Below, piece by piece: positions 40,040 to 49,001 of a stretch of DNA of 64,000 nucleotides. Numbering within the stretch: the first letter of the stretch is position 1; each line of letters opens with the position of its first letter. Source of the stretch: Salinispora vitiensis (GTDB taxonomy: Bacteria; Actinomycetota; Actinomycetes; Mycobacteriales; Micromonosporaceae); assembly GCF_000378825.1 (NCBI RefSeq), contig NZ_KB900388.1, positions 171,578 through 235,577 of the forward strand, in the 5' to 3' direction. The position numbers and the translations under genes were made by a program. The notes beneath the pieces are model-generated. The model saw only the letters and a program-made list of their open reading frames with translations. It had not been told where the DNA came from and made no database searches.

Positions 40040-41023
40040 TCAGCCGATGAAGCCCTCAGCCTTCATCCAGTCGGAGACGACCTGGGCCACCGGCTCGCCC
40101 TGGACGTCCACCTTCTCGTTGAGCCCGCGGAGGGTGTCGTCGTCGAGCTTGGCGATCACTGGCTCGAGGATCGTCAGAATGGCGCCGTACGACTCGGCGG
40201 TCTCACCGTTGAGGGTGGGAGCCGGGTTGTAGATCGGGAAGAAGCTCTGGTCATCCTCCAGTACCCGCAGGTTCAGGTGGCTGATCCGGCCGTCGGTGGT
40301 GAAGACCTCGCCGAAGTTGCAGGCCTCGCCCTTCTCCGTCTCGGTGTAGACGACGCCGGTGTCGACGACCTTGACGTTGTCCGCCGGGACGTCCATCCCG
40401 TACGCCGCGGTCATTCCGGGCCAGCCGTCGTTGCGGCCCGCGAACTCGGTCTCCAGACAGAACGTCGCTTCCTGCGGGTTGCTCTTGGCGAACTCGGCGA
40501 GCTCAGAGACGGTCGTGAGGTTCCACTCCTCGGCCTTGTCCTCCCGCAGCGCGATGGCGTAGGTGTTGTTCGCGGGAGCGTACGCCCCCCACACCACGTT
40601 GTTCTTCTCCTTGTCTTCCTTGACCACGGCCGCGTACTGCTCGGCGGAGTCCTGGATCGGGTCGGTGTGGTCGAGGTAGGTGATCCACGCCGTACCGGTG
40701 TAATCCCAGTAGACGTCGACCTCGCCGCTGAGCAGCGCCTTACGGACGTTCACCGAACCCTTGATGTTGGTCTTGTCCTCGACCTCCGCGCCAGCGGCGG
40801 TCAGCGCCTGCATCGTGATGTGCCCGAAGACGATGTTCTCGGTGAAGTCCTTGGAGCCGACCGCGATGCTCTGTCCCTTGAGGGTGGCGTCCTCCTTGAT
40901 CGATCCCTCGCCGACCGCGACGTCGGCGCCGGAGTCCTCAGTCGTCACCGAGCAGCCGGTGAGCGCGAGGGCGACCACCGCGGAGCCGGTCACCAGGCGG
41001 GTGAGTGCAGTTCGATTTCGCAT
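40040..41023 (-). CDS. opuCC: Osmoprotectant ABC transporter, substrate-binding lipoprotein
   Basis: A 327-residue lipoprotein: signal peptide with lipobox LALTGCS, then the OpuAC/OsmX-type ligand-binding domain (LKGQSIAVGSKDFTENIVFG, then NVRKALLSGEVDVYWDYTGT). 'GSKDFTE' and 'DVYWDYTGT' are characteristic of proteins that bind glycine betaine, choline or carnitine through aromatic boxes. ATG 41023 has AAGGAAGG upstream. It is the last gene of a four-gene operon (permease, ATPase, permease, binding protein), 61 bp after the second permease. Confidence 0.9.
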   Translation of the reverse strand: MRNRTALTRLVTGSAVVALALTGCSVTTEDSGADVAVGEGSIKEDATLKGQSIAVGSKDFTENIVFGHITMQALTAAGAEVEDKTNIKGSVNVRKALLSGEVDVYWDYTGTAWITYLDHTDPIQDSAEQYAAVVKEDKEKNNVVWGAYAPANNTYAIALREDKAEEWNLTTVSELAEFAKSNPQEATFCLETEFAGRNDGWPGMTAAYGMDVPADNVKVVDTGVVYTETEKGEACNFGEVFTTDGRISHLNLRVLEDDQSFFPIYNPAPTLNGETAESYGAILTILEPVIAKLDDDTLRGLNEKVDVQGEPVAQVVSDWMKAEGFIG

Positions 41024-41084
41024 CGTTACCTTCCTTGGGCTAGTGCGAGTGTCGGGTGGTGGGTAGGTGCGGGGATGACGCCGC

Positions 41085-41870
41085 TCAGTCGAGCCCACGG
41101 GGGCGGAGCAGGTCGGAGATCACTCCGCCCAGCCAGTCCAGCGTCAGCGCCAGGGCCGCGGTCAGAACGGCTCCGGTGACGAGGATCGTTTCGCGCTGGA
41201 GCTTGATCCCGGTCACGATCAGCGCACCCATACCTCCCGCGTCGATGAACGTGGCGAGGGTGGCCACGCCGACGGCGAGGACGAGTGCGGTCCGTACCCC
41301 GGCGAGGATCACCGGAACGGCCAACGGAAGCTCGATCCGGAGCAGGACGGCCAGCGGTGACATACCGATGCCCCGACCCGCCTCGATCAGATGGCGGTCT
41401 ACCTGGTTGATCCCGACAATGGTGTTCTGGAGTACCGGGAGGACAGAGTAGGCGACCAGGCAGATCAAGGCGGTCGAGAAGTCGATGCCGAGGAAGATGC
41501 TCAGCAGGACGAGCAGCCCGATCGCGGGCGTCGCCTGGCCGATGTTGGCCAGGCCGGTGGCGAACGGAGTAAGCCACCGCAGGGATGGACGGGTGAGCAG
41601 GATGCCGCCCCCACCGGCGATCGCCACGACGAGGACGGTGGTCAGCGCGGCGAGCGTCACATGTTCCCCGGCCGTCCGCAGCAGGTAGTCGGCGTTCAGG
41701 AAACGCTGCTCGATGTCGTCCAGATTCGTGGCGCTGACCCAGAGGTAGGTGCCGAGCAGCACCACCGCGAGGATCAACGGCATCGTGGCGTGTCGCCGCA
41801 GCAGCCCGCGCCAACGGGACGGCGGGGTGAGCACCGTCGCTGCGGCCTGCGCTTCGGTGGCGCTGCTCAT
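41085..41870 (-). CDS. opuCD: Osmoprotectant ABC transporter permease (OpuCD-like)
   Basis: A 261-residue inner-membrane permease with about six helices and the binding-protein-dependent coupling motif (LIEAGRGIGMSPLAVLLRIE, then LPLAVPVILAG). The longer N-terminus (about residues 1-60) contains an extra helix and an extracytoplasmic loop (WVSATNLDDIEQRF) typical of the second permease in OpuC systems. Translation from ATG 41870 overlaps the ATPase stop. Confidence 0.9.
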   Translation of the reverse strand: MSSATEAQAAATVLTPPSRWRGLLRRHATMPLILAVVLLGTYLWVSATNLDDIEQRFLNADYLLRTAGEHVTLAALTTVLVVAIAGGGGILLTRPSLRWLTPFATGLANIGQATPAIGLLVLLSIFLGIDFSTALICLVAYSVLPVLQNTIVGINQVDRHLIEAGRGIGMSPLAVLLRIELPLAVPVILAGVRTALVLAVGVATLATFIDAGGMGALIVTGIKLQRETILVTGAVLTAALALTLDWLGGVISDLLRPRGLD

Positions 41871-43069
41871 CGCTGCTCCGGGGCGAGCTCGGCGGCGGGG
41901 GCTGCGCCCACTCGCTGGTCGGGAACCCCGGAGCCCGATGTGCCTCGCTCGGGCGTGTGGTGGATCACCTGCATCAGGCCGTCGAGCGTCACCGTGCCGG
42001 CGTAGCGGCCGCGCTCGTCAACCACGACCGCGGCGCCGTCGCGGGAGGCGAGCATCGCGTCCAGGGCGTCGCGGAGCGTCGCCTGCGGCTCGACCGTCGT
42101 CACCGTCTGGCCGGCGTCCCCGTCAAGGGCACCCGCGGCAGCGGTCAGCTCATCGGCGTTGACCCAGCGCAGCGGCCGGTTGTCGGCGTCGACGGTCAAC
42201 GCCGAGGAGCCTTCGGTCTGCTCCAGCTGGCGCTTTGCACCGTTGGTGGTCTTGTCCGGCTGGATCAGCGGGACATCCTCCCACGTGATCGCGTCGACTC
42301 GGCGCAGGTCGAGCTGCTTGAGCCGGGCACCGCGGCCGATGAACTGGGCAACCGTGTCGTCCGCCGGACTCGCCAGCAGGTTTTCCGGGGTGTCGAACTG
42401 CCGAATCTTGGACCTCTCGCCGAGGACGGCGATCCGCGTACCCATCTTGATCGCCTCGTCGAAGTCGTGCGTGACGAAGACGATGGTCTTGCGTAGCTGC
42501 TCCTGCAGGCGGAGGAACTCGTTCTGCAGCCGGTCCCGGGTCATCGGGTCGGTGGCACCGAAGGGCTCGTCCATCAGCATCACCGGCGGATCCGCGGCGA
42601 GTGCCCGGGCCACCCCGACGCGCTGCTGCTGCCCGCCGGAGAGTTGGCGGGGCAGCCGGTTGCGGTAGATGGCCGGCTCAAGGCCGACGAGGTCGAGGAG
42701 TTCGTCGGCGCGGGCCTCGATCCGCTTGGCGTCCCAGCCGAGCATCTTCGGCACCAGCCCGACATTGGTGGCGACGCTCATATGTGGGAAGAGCCCCACC
42801 TGCTGGATGACGTAACCGATCTGCCGGCGCAGGTCGTTGCCGTCCAGCGCGGTCACGTCGGTGCCGTCGATGAGAATCCGGCCGCTGCTGGGCTCGATCA
42901 ACCGGTTGATCATCTTCATGGTCGTGGTCTTGCCGCAGCCGGAGGGGCCGACCAAGACGATGATCTCGCCCTGCTGGATCGTCATCGACATGTTCTCGAC
43001 GACCGGGGCTTTCTGTCCTCGGTAGAACTTGTTGACCTGCTGCAGGTCGATCATTACGTCGTGGCTCAT
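41867..43069 (-). CDS. opuCA: Osmoprotectant ABC transporter ATPase with CBS domain (OpuCA-like)
   Basis: A 400-residue ATPase: Walker A GPSGCGKTTTMK (about 38), signature LSGGQQQRVGVARAL (about 135), Walker B PPVMLMDEPFGATDP. The C-terminal about 120 residues include at least one CBS motif (ASRDGAAVVVDERGRYAGTV). In OpuA/OpuC systems CBS domains sense ionic strength or nucleotides and gate transport, so activity control by osmotic conditions is likely. Overlaps the permease genes on both sides by 4 bp. Confidence 0.92.
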   Translation of the reverse strand: MSHDVMIDLQQVNKFYRGQKAPVVENMSMTIQQGEIIVLVGPSGCGKTTTMKMINRLIEPSSGRILIDGTDVTALDGNDLRRQIGYVIQQVGLFPHMSVATNVGLVPKMLGWDAKRIEARADELLDLVGLEPAIYRNRLPRQLSGGQQQRVGVARALAADPPVMLMDEPFGATDPMTRDRLQNEFLRLQEQLRKTIVFVTHDFDEAIKMGTRIAVLGERSKIRQFDTPENLLASPADDTVAQFIGRGARLKQLDLRRVDAITWEDVPLIQPDKTTNGAKRQLEQTEGSSALTVDADNRPLRWVNADELTAAAGALDGDAGQTVTTVEPQATLRDALDAMLASRDGAAVVVDERGRYAGTVTLDGLMQVIHHTPERGTSGSGVPDQRVGAAPAAELAPEQR

Positions 43070-43794
43070 TCTCGGCCTCCCAGGGAGGGGGAAGGGACTG
43101 CGGTGGTGGGCGTGAGCGTCGGGCGGCGGGCCGGCCGGGGGCGGAAGAGCTTCGGTCGGTGCCCGGCCCGGGTGAGCTTGCCCAACAGAGCGAGGGCGAA
43201 GTCGACGGTGAGTGCCAGCACAATTACGCCGACCGTTCCAACCAGCGCCTGGTTCAGGGAGTTCACGCCACCGAGGTTGGCCAGGCCGGAGAAGATCTGG
43301 TTGCCCAGCCCTGGGCCTCCGACATAGGCCCCGACCGCGGCGATCCCCATCGTCATCTGGGTGGACACCCGGATCCCGGTCAGGATGACCGGCCAGGCGA
43401 GCGGAATTTCCACAGTAGATAAAGATCGGAGTCGGCTCATGCCGATTCCCCGCGCGGCCTCGGTAAGGGCCGGGTCGATCTCGCTCAGGCCCACAATGGT
43501 GTTCCGGAGGATCGGTAGCAGGGCATACATGGTGAGGGCCACCAATGTGGGCGTGTATCCCAGCCCGAGTGGTGCGATCAGTAGGCCGAGTAGCGCAAAG
43601 GACGGGATGGTGAGCATGGCCGCGGCTATGCCCGTCGCGACCGCCCGGGTACGGGGGTTGCGGTAGGTCCAGAGGGCGACCAAGACGCCGATGACCGTCG
43701 CCAAGGCGACGGACATCAGCACAATTGTCGCGTGTTCGAGGGTCTGTGCGAGTAACAGCTCACGCCGACTCTGTAGATATTCGAGGAACGTCAT
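43066..43794 (-). CDS. opuCB: Osmoprotectant ABC transporter permease (OpuCB-like)
   Basis: A 242-residue permease with about five or six helices and the coupling loop (LTEAARGIGMSRLRSLSTVE, then IPLAWPVILTGIR). It is the first gene of the operon, starting at ATG 43794, with its stop overlapping the ATPase start. The C-terminal Arg/Pro-rich tail is cytoplasmic. The promoter should lie within 43795-44531. Confidence 0.9.
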   Translation of the reverse strand: MTFLEYLQSRRELLLAQTLEHATIVLMSVALATVIGVLVALWTYRNPRTRAVATGIAAAMLTIPSFALLGLLIAPLGLGYTPTLVALTMYALLPILRNTIVGLSEIDPALTEAARGIGMSRLRSLSTVEIPLAWPVILTGIRVSTQMTMGIAAVGAYVGGPGLGNQIFSGLANLGGVNSLNQALVGTVGVIVLALTVDFALALLGKLTRAGHRPKLFRPRPARRPTLTPTTAVPSPSLGGRE

Positions 43795-44531
43795 GTGTCA
43801 CCTGTCACCTCCTGCTGTGGCAATCGTGGGCCCGGAGATCAAGGAGCGGCTGGGTGGGCCGTAGCGAAAGCGGGTCAGCCATCAGCGAGTGGTGATCAGC
43901 CGATGGTGGCGAGGGGGCCCGACCAGGGGCTGAGCCGCGCGGCTCAGGGAGCCCGGGCTCGCGTCGGTTCGAAGCCGCCGTCCTCCCTCGCCTCGTCAAT
44001 TCGGATCACAATCTTAACTCAACGTCACACCAAGGACTGGGCGCCCTCGAGGGCATCGAGTGTGGGATGTGGGATAGAGCGGGCGAAACGTGTGGATGGC
44101 GCCCGTCGATCTGTGTCCGCAGTTGCGGCCGCGCCGGGTGGTGGTCGCGGCGCGGAGCTGCCTCGGTGGCCAGGGGTACACCGCCGTGGTGGCTGGGGCG
44201 ATCGTCCCGTGCTGTCCCGTGCCGTCCCGAGTCGATCGGCCAAGGTGCAAGAACGTTATTTTGTGATGCTCGTCCTGTGATCTCTTCCGTACGTGCAGCT
44301 CAGAGGCGTGCGGGTTGGCGGGGCGGCGGAAAACGCGAGGTAAGGTTGCATCCCTGCACGCATCCGGTTCGACCCCCGAACCGGTCGGGAGCGCGCGGCC
44401 GGTCGTGAGCCGGTGCGGACGCACCGGACGGACGCGACTGTGGAGTGACGTGCGCCATGCCATCAAGTCGCCGCTTCGTCCTGCCGTCATGCCCGGGTTC
44501 GACGAGTTCCGCGGCCAGTTGAGTGAGGTGA
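43795..44531. other. Divergent intergenic region between the opuC operon and betA
   Basis: About 737 bp without a convincing gene. The frames 43795-44280 (+) and 44014-44544 (-) are compositional artefacts, lacking ribosome sites or family resemblance. The region must carry both promoters and probably the osmotic or choline control sites, but I see no obvious palindrome. A BetI-type regulator gene, usual in proteobacterial bet operons, is not present in the window. Confidence 0.5.
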
Positions 44532-46214
44532 GTGGAAGTGACAACCCAACGTTACGATTTTGTCATCGTTGGTGGCGGTTCTGCCGGCAGCGCGCTCGCC
44601 GACCGGCTTTCCGCCGATCCGGGCAACCGGGTTTTGGTCCTGGAGGCGGGCCGTCCCGACTACCCATGGGACGTCTTCATCCACATGCCGGCGGCGCTGC
44701 CGTTTCCGATCGGTAGCCGGTTCTACGACTGGCAGTACAACTCGGAGCCGGAGCCGCACATGCACGGGCGGCGTATCTACCACGCCCGGGGCAAGGTGCT
44801 AGGTGGTTCCAGCAGCATCAACGGGATGATCTTCCAGCGGGGTAACCCGTTGGACTACGAGCGGTGGGGCGCCGACCCGGGCATGGAGACCTGGGACTTC
44901 GCCCACTGTCTGCCGTACTTCAACCGGATGGAATCCGCGCTGGGGGCGGATCCGGACGACCCGTTCCGTGGCCACGACGGCCCGCTGGTGCTGGAGCGCG
45001 GCTCCGCGGACAATCCGGTGATCCAGGCCATGCTCGCGGCGGCGGAGCAGGCCGGCTATCCGCGCACCACCGACGTAAACGGTGCCCAGCAGGAGGGCTT
45101 CGCCCCGTTCGACCGGAACGTAAGTCGGGGCCGGCGCTTCTCCGCGGCCCAGGCCTACCTGCGCCCGGCGATGAAGCGACCCAACCTCGAGGTGCGTACC
45201 CGCGCGTTCGTCACCCGCGTCATCTTCCAGGGCACCCGCGCCGTGGGCGTCGAATACACCCGCGGCAAGGGGACGACCCCGCACCGGGTGTACGCCAACG
45301 ACGTGATCCTCAGCGGTGGCGCGATCAACACGCCGCAGTTGCTGCAGCTTTCCGGCGTGGGTAACGCCGATGAACTGGCCGGCCTGGGCATCGACACCGT
45401 CGCGAACCTGCCCGGGGTGGGCGAGAACCTGCAGGACCACCTGGAGGTCTACATCCAGCACGCCTGCACCCAGCCAGTGACGATCCAGCCCTACCTGAAC
45501 TGGCGGTACGCGCCGTGGATCGGCGCGAAGTGGCTGTTCGGACGGACGGGTCTGGGCGCCACCAACCACTTCGAGGCGGGGGGCTTCGTCCGGAGCAACG
45601 ACACCGTCGACTACCCGAACCTCATGTTCCACTTCCTGCCGATCGCGGTCCGCTACGACGGCTCGTCCCCCTCCGGGGACCACGGCTACCAGGTGCACAT
45701 CGGGCCGATGTACTCCGACGCCCGCGGTACGGTCAAGATCGTAAATCGGGATCCTCGGGTGCATCCGGCGCTGCGGTTCAACTACCTCTCCACCGAGCAG
45801 GATCGGCGGGAGTGGGTGGAGGCGGTCCGGGTGACCCGCGACATCCTCGGCCAGCCGGCGTTGGCACCGTTCAGCGGTGGTGAGATCTCTCCCGGGCCCG
45901 AGGTGCAGACCGACGAGGAGATCCTCGACTGGGTCGCCCGCGAGGGGGAGACCGCGCTGCACCCGTCCTGCACGGCCAAGATGGGGACCGATGACATGTC
46001 TGTGGTGAACCCCACCGACATGTCGGTGCACGGGGTGACCGGGCTGCGGGTGGTGGACGCGTCGGTGATGCCCTACGTCACCAACGGCAACATCTACGCC
46101 CCGGTGATGATGGTCGCCGAGAAGGCCGCGGACCTCATCCTGGGCAACACGCCGCTGGCGCCGTCGCCGCTCGACTACTACCGGCACGACCACGGTTCGT
46201 CGGCGGTGGCATGA
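44532..46214 (+). CDS. betA: Choline dehydrogenase (GMC oxidoreductase)
   Basis: A 560-residue FAD-dependent GMC enzyme oxidising choline to betaine aldehyde. The ADP-binding motif [20 protein letters not shown] is at the N-terminus, followed by LVLEAG. GMC signature 1 is [20 protein letters not shown] (about 90) and signature 2 is [16 protein letters not shown] (about 260). The C-terminal catalytic region has [10 protein letters not shown] and [20 protein letters not shown]. The start is GTG 44532 or 44538; GAGGTGA placed 7 nt before the latter favours it. First gene of bet-pro; the dehydrogenase gene betB follows after 64 bp. Confidence 0.93.
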   Translation: MEVTTQRYDFVIVGGGSAGSALADRLSADPGNRVLVLEAGRPDYPWDVFIHMPAALPFPIGSRFYDWQYNSEPEPHMHGRRIYHARGKVLGGSSSINGMIFQRGNPLDYERWGADPGMETWDFAHCLPYFNRMESALGADPDDPFRGHDGPLVLERGSADNPVIQAMLAAAEQAGYPRTTDVNGAQQEGFAPFDRNVSRGRRFSAAQAYLRPAMKRPNLEVRTRAFVTRVIFQGTRAVGVEYTRGKGTTPHRVYANDVILSGGAINTPQLLQLSGVGNADELAGLGIDTVANLPGVGENLQDHLEVYIQHACTQPVTIQPYLNWRYAPWIGAKWLFGRTGLGATNHFEAGGFVRSNDTVDYPNLMFHFLPIAVRYDGSSPSGDHGYQVHIGPMYSDARGTVKIVNRDPRVHPALRFNYLSTEQDRREWVEAVRVTRDILGQPALAPFSGGEISPGPEVQTDEEILDWVAREGETALHPSCTAKMGTDDMSVVNPTDMSVHGVTGLRVVDASVMPYVTNGNIYAPVMMVAEKAADLILGNTPLAPSPLDYYRHDHGSSAVA

Positions 46215-46278
46215 TGCCGGGTCGCGAAGGCAGAGCTGGGCCAGGAAACCACTCGACGAGTGCATCGGGGAGTTGCGC

Positions 46279-47754
46279 GTGAAGGACCTCTACATCGATG
46301 GAGAGTGGCGGGATTCGGTAGCCGGCGGGCACCGGGAGATCCGCTGCCCGGCCGACGGCACCCCGGTGGTCACCGTTGCCGAGGGGACCAGGGACGACAC
46401 GGTCGCGGCGATCCGCGCGGCCCGGAAGGCATTCGACGAGGGGCCGTGGCCGTGGCCGCGAACCCCGGCCGGCGAACGCGGTGCGCTGCTGCACCGGGTC
46501 GCCGACCTCCTCCAGCGCGACAAGCAGGAGTTCGCCCGCGCGGAGTCGCTCGACACCGGTAAACGGCTGGTGGAGAGCGAGTACGACATCGACGACGTGA
46601 CCGCCTGCTTCCGGTACTACGCGGGCCTCGCCGACACTGACGGCGGACGCGTCGTGGACACCGGGCGCAGTGACGCGATCAGCCGGGTCGAGTACGAGCC
46701 GATCGGTGTCTGCGGGCTGATCACGCCCTGGAACTACCCGTTGCTGCAGACCTCGTGGAAGGTCGCCCCGGCGCTCGCCGCCGGAAACACCTTCGTCCTC
46801 AAGCCCAGCGAGCTGACCCCCTCGACCGCGATCCTGCTGATGCGGGTGCTGGACGAGGCCGGGCTGCCGCCGGGCGTGGCCAACCTGGTCCTCGGCGCCG
46901 GTGCCGAGGTCGGTGCGCCGCTGGCCGAGCACCCGGACGTGGACCTGGTCTCGTTCACCGGGGGTCTGCAGACCGGGCGTGGCCTGATGGCGGCGGCCGC
47001 GGCGACGGTGAAGCGGGTGACGCTCGAGCTCGGCGGCAAGAACCCGAACGTCGTCTTCGCCGACGCCGACTTCGACGCCGCCGTGGACTTCGCGCTGACC
47101 GCGGTGTTCCTGCACTCGGGCCAGGTCTGCTCGGCGGGTACCCGGCTCGTGGTCGAGGAGTCCATCCACGACGCCTTCGTGGACGCGGTCGTGGATCGCG
47201 CCCGTCGGATTCGTCTCGGTGGGCCCTTCGACACCGAGGCGGAGACCGGCCCACTGATCTCCGCCACCCACCTGTCCAAGGTGGAGTCGTACGTCGCGGC
47301 CGGAATCGCCGAGGGTGCGGTGCTGCGCTGCGGCGGCCGTCGCCCCGACGAGGACCGTCTCGCCAACGGCTTCTACTACCTACCGACGGTGCTTGACGGC
47401 TGTCGTGGGGACATGTCGGTGGTCCGCGAGGAGTCCTTCGGCCCGGTCCTCACCGTCGAGACCTTCACCGACGAGGACGAGGCGGTGCGCATCGCCAACG
47501 ACACCCACTACGGCCTCGCTGGCGCGGTCTGGACCAGCGACGCCAGTCGTGCCCAGCGCGTCGCGCAGCGGCTGCGGCACGGCACGGTCTGGATCAACGA
47601 CTACCACCCGTACGTACCGAAGGCGGAGTGGGGCGGCTTCCGGCAGTCCGGCAACGGCCGCGAGCTGGGCCCGACCGGGCTCAACGAGTACCGGGAAATG
47701 AAGCACATCTGGCAGAACACCGATCCCCGTCCGCAGCACTGGTTCCGCGGCTAG
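46279..47754 (+). CDS. betB: Betaine aldehyde dehydrogenase
   Basis: A 491-residue NAD(P)-dependent aldehyde dehydrogenase producing glycine betaine. NAD-site residues are seen in PIGVCGLITPWNYPLLQTSW (about 140), catalytic Glu in VTLELGGKNPNVVF (about 252) and catalytic Cys in LHSGQVCSAGTRL (about 287). The C-terminal EWGGFRQSGNGRELG is typical of BetB-like enzymes. GTG 46279 with GGGGAG 6 nt upstream is preferred to the in-frame TTG 46273. Next to betA, the function is well supported. Confidence 0.93.
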   Translation: MKDLYIDGEWRDSVAGGHREIRCPADGTPVVTVAEGTRDDTVAAIRAARKAFDEGPWPWPRTPAGERGALLHRVADLLQRDKQEFARAESLDTGKRLVESEYDIDDVTACFRYYAGLADTDGGRVVDTGRSDAISRVEYEPIGVCGLITPWNYPLLQTSWKVAPALAAGNTFVLKPSELTPSTAILLMRVLDEAGLPPGVANLVLGAGAEVGAPLAEHPDVDLVSFTGGLQTGRGLMAAAAATVKRVTLELGGKNPNVVFADADFDAAVDFALTAVFLHSGQVCSAGTRLVVEESIHDAFVDAVVDRARRIRLGGPFDTEAETGPLISATHLSKVESYVAAGIAEGAVLRCGGRRPDEDRLANGFYYLPTVLDGCRGDMSVVREESFGPVLTVETFTDEDEAVRIANDTHYGLAGAVWTSDASRAQRVAQRLRHGTVWINDYHPYVPKAEWGGFRQSGNGRELGPTGLNEYREMKHIWQNTDPRPQHWFRG

Positions 47755-47805
47755 CGCCCCCACGCCGTCCCGTAACCGTCGCCCGAGGAAAGAGACGAGT
47801 CAGCC

Positions 47806-47925
47806 ATGTCTGTCCCCACCGACTATCACCGCCGTCCCGGCGGGCCCATCCCCGCGTGCGCACCCCGGTGCTGCACGGGCGTGCCGAGGTCGCGGCGTAA
47901 CGACCGGGCGGGGTGGGCCGCATGA
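47806..47925 (+). CDS. Candidate 39-residue ORF coupled to proV
   Basis: A short frame beginning [20 protein letters not shown], with two further cysteines (RCCTG), ends in an ATGA overlap with proV (ATG 47922). GAGGAAAGAG lies about 12-20 nt upstream of its ATG. It may be a leader peptide allowing coupled translation of proV. Short length and Arg/Pro-rich composition keep confidence low. Confidence 0.3.
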   Translation: MSVPTDYHRRPGGPIPACAPRCCTGVPRSRRNDRAGWAA

Positions 47926-49001
47926 GCGCGGATACGGCGGTTGAGCCGCGCGGGCAGGTCAATGAAGCCCAGACTCCGGTGATCTCGGTCCGGAACCTGT
48001 GGAAGGTGTTCGGCCCGAACGCGGAGCGGGTGCCCGGCTCGGCCGAGCTCGCGGGGCTGTCCCGGCGGGAGCTACGGGAGCGGGCCCGGTGTACCGCCGC
48101 GGTACGGGAGGTGTCGTTCGACGTCGCGCCCGGTGAGGTCTTCGTCGTGATGGGGCTCTCCGGCTCCGGCAAGTCCACACTGGTGCGCTGTCTGACCCGG
48201 CTGATCGAGCCGACCGCCGGGGAGGTGGTCTTCGAGGGCGAGGACATCCTGCGGGCCGACAAGAGGCGGCTGCGGGAGCTCCGGCGCCGGAAGTTCTCGA
48301 TGGTCTTCCAACACTTCGGTCTCCTGCCGTACCGAACGGTGGTCGACAACGTCGGGTATGGCCTGGAGATCCGGGGCGCCGGCCGCGCCGAGCGAATCCG
48401 CCGGGCGAACGAGGTCATCGACCTGGTGGGCCTCGACGGCTACGAGAACGCGTACCCGGACCAGCTCTCCGGCGGGATGCAGCAGCGCGTCGGGTTGGCG
48501 CGGGCGTTGGCCGGTGACCCGGACGTGCTCTTCTTCGACGAGCCGTTCTCCGCGCTGGACCCGCTGATCCGGCGCGACATGCAGAACGAGGTCATCCGGC
48601 TGCACCGCCAGGTCGGCAAGACGATGGTCTTCATCACGCACGACCTCTCCGAGGCGCTCAAGCTCGGCGACCGGATTCTGCTCATGCGCGACGGCAACGT
48701 GGTGCAGGCCGGGACCGGGGACGAACTGGTCGGGGCGCCGGCCGACGACTATGTGCGCGACTTCGTCCAGGATGTGCCCCGCGCTGACGTGCTCACCCTG
48801 CGGTGGATCATGCGTCCGTCCCGGGACAGCGATCAGCTGGACGGCCCCGAACTTGGTCCAGGGATGATCGTGCGGGACGCGGTCCGTACGGTGCTCGCCG
48901 CCGACCGGCCGGTGCGGGTCGTCGAGAACGGGGAACTGTTGGGCGTGGTCGGCCATGAGGAGGTCCTCGATATCGTCGCCGGCAATCAGGCGGGCGCCTG
49001 A
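47922..49001 (+). CDS. proV: Glycine betaine/proline ABC transporter ATPase
   Basis: A 359-residue ATPase with the N-terminal extension of ProV/OpuAA proteins ([19 protein letters not shown]), Walker [14 protein letters not shown] (about 82), the Q-loop region [16 protein letters not shown], signature [17 protein letters not shown] and Walker [14 protein letters not shown]. The C-terminal about 90 residues are a shortened CBS-like region ([20 protein letters not shown]). It overlaps the permease start by 1 bp (TGATG). Confidence 0.93.
   Translation: MSADTAVEPRGQVNEAQTPVISVRNLWKVFGPNAERVPGSAELAGLSRRELRERARCTAAVREVSFDVAPGEVFVVMGLSGSGKSTLVRCLTRLIEPTAGEVVFEGEDILRADKRRLRELRRRKFSMVFQHFGLLPYRTVVDNVGYGLEIRGAGRAERIRRANEVIDLVGLDGYENAYPDQLSGGMQQRVGLARALAGDPDVLFFDEPFSALDPLIRRDMQNEVIRLHRQVGKTMVFITHDLSEALKLGDRILLMRDGNVVQAGTGDELVGAPADDYVRDFVQDVPRADVLTLRWIMRPSRDSDQLDGPELGPGMIVRDAVRTVLAADRPVRVVENGELLGVVGHEEVLDIVAGNQAGA

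Noticed and set aside
43795..44280. 161-residue ORF between opuCB and betA
   Set aside because: No start context, Arg/Ser/Gly-rich composition and no resemblance to any regulator.
44799..46265. 488-residue open frame antisense to betA
   Set aside because: High-GC shadow frame; betA on the other strand is fully supported by motifs.
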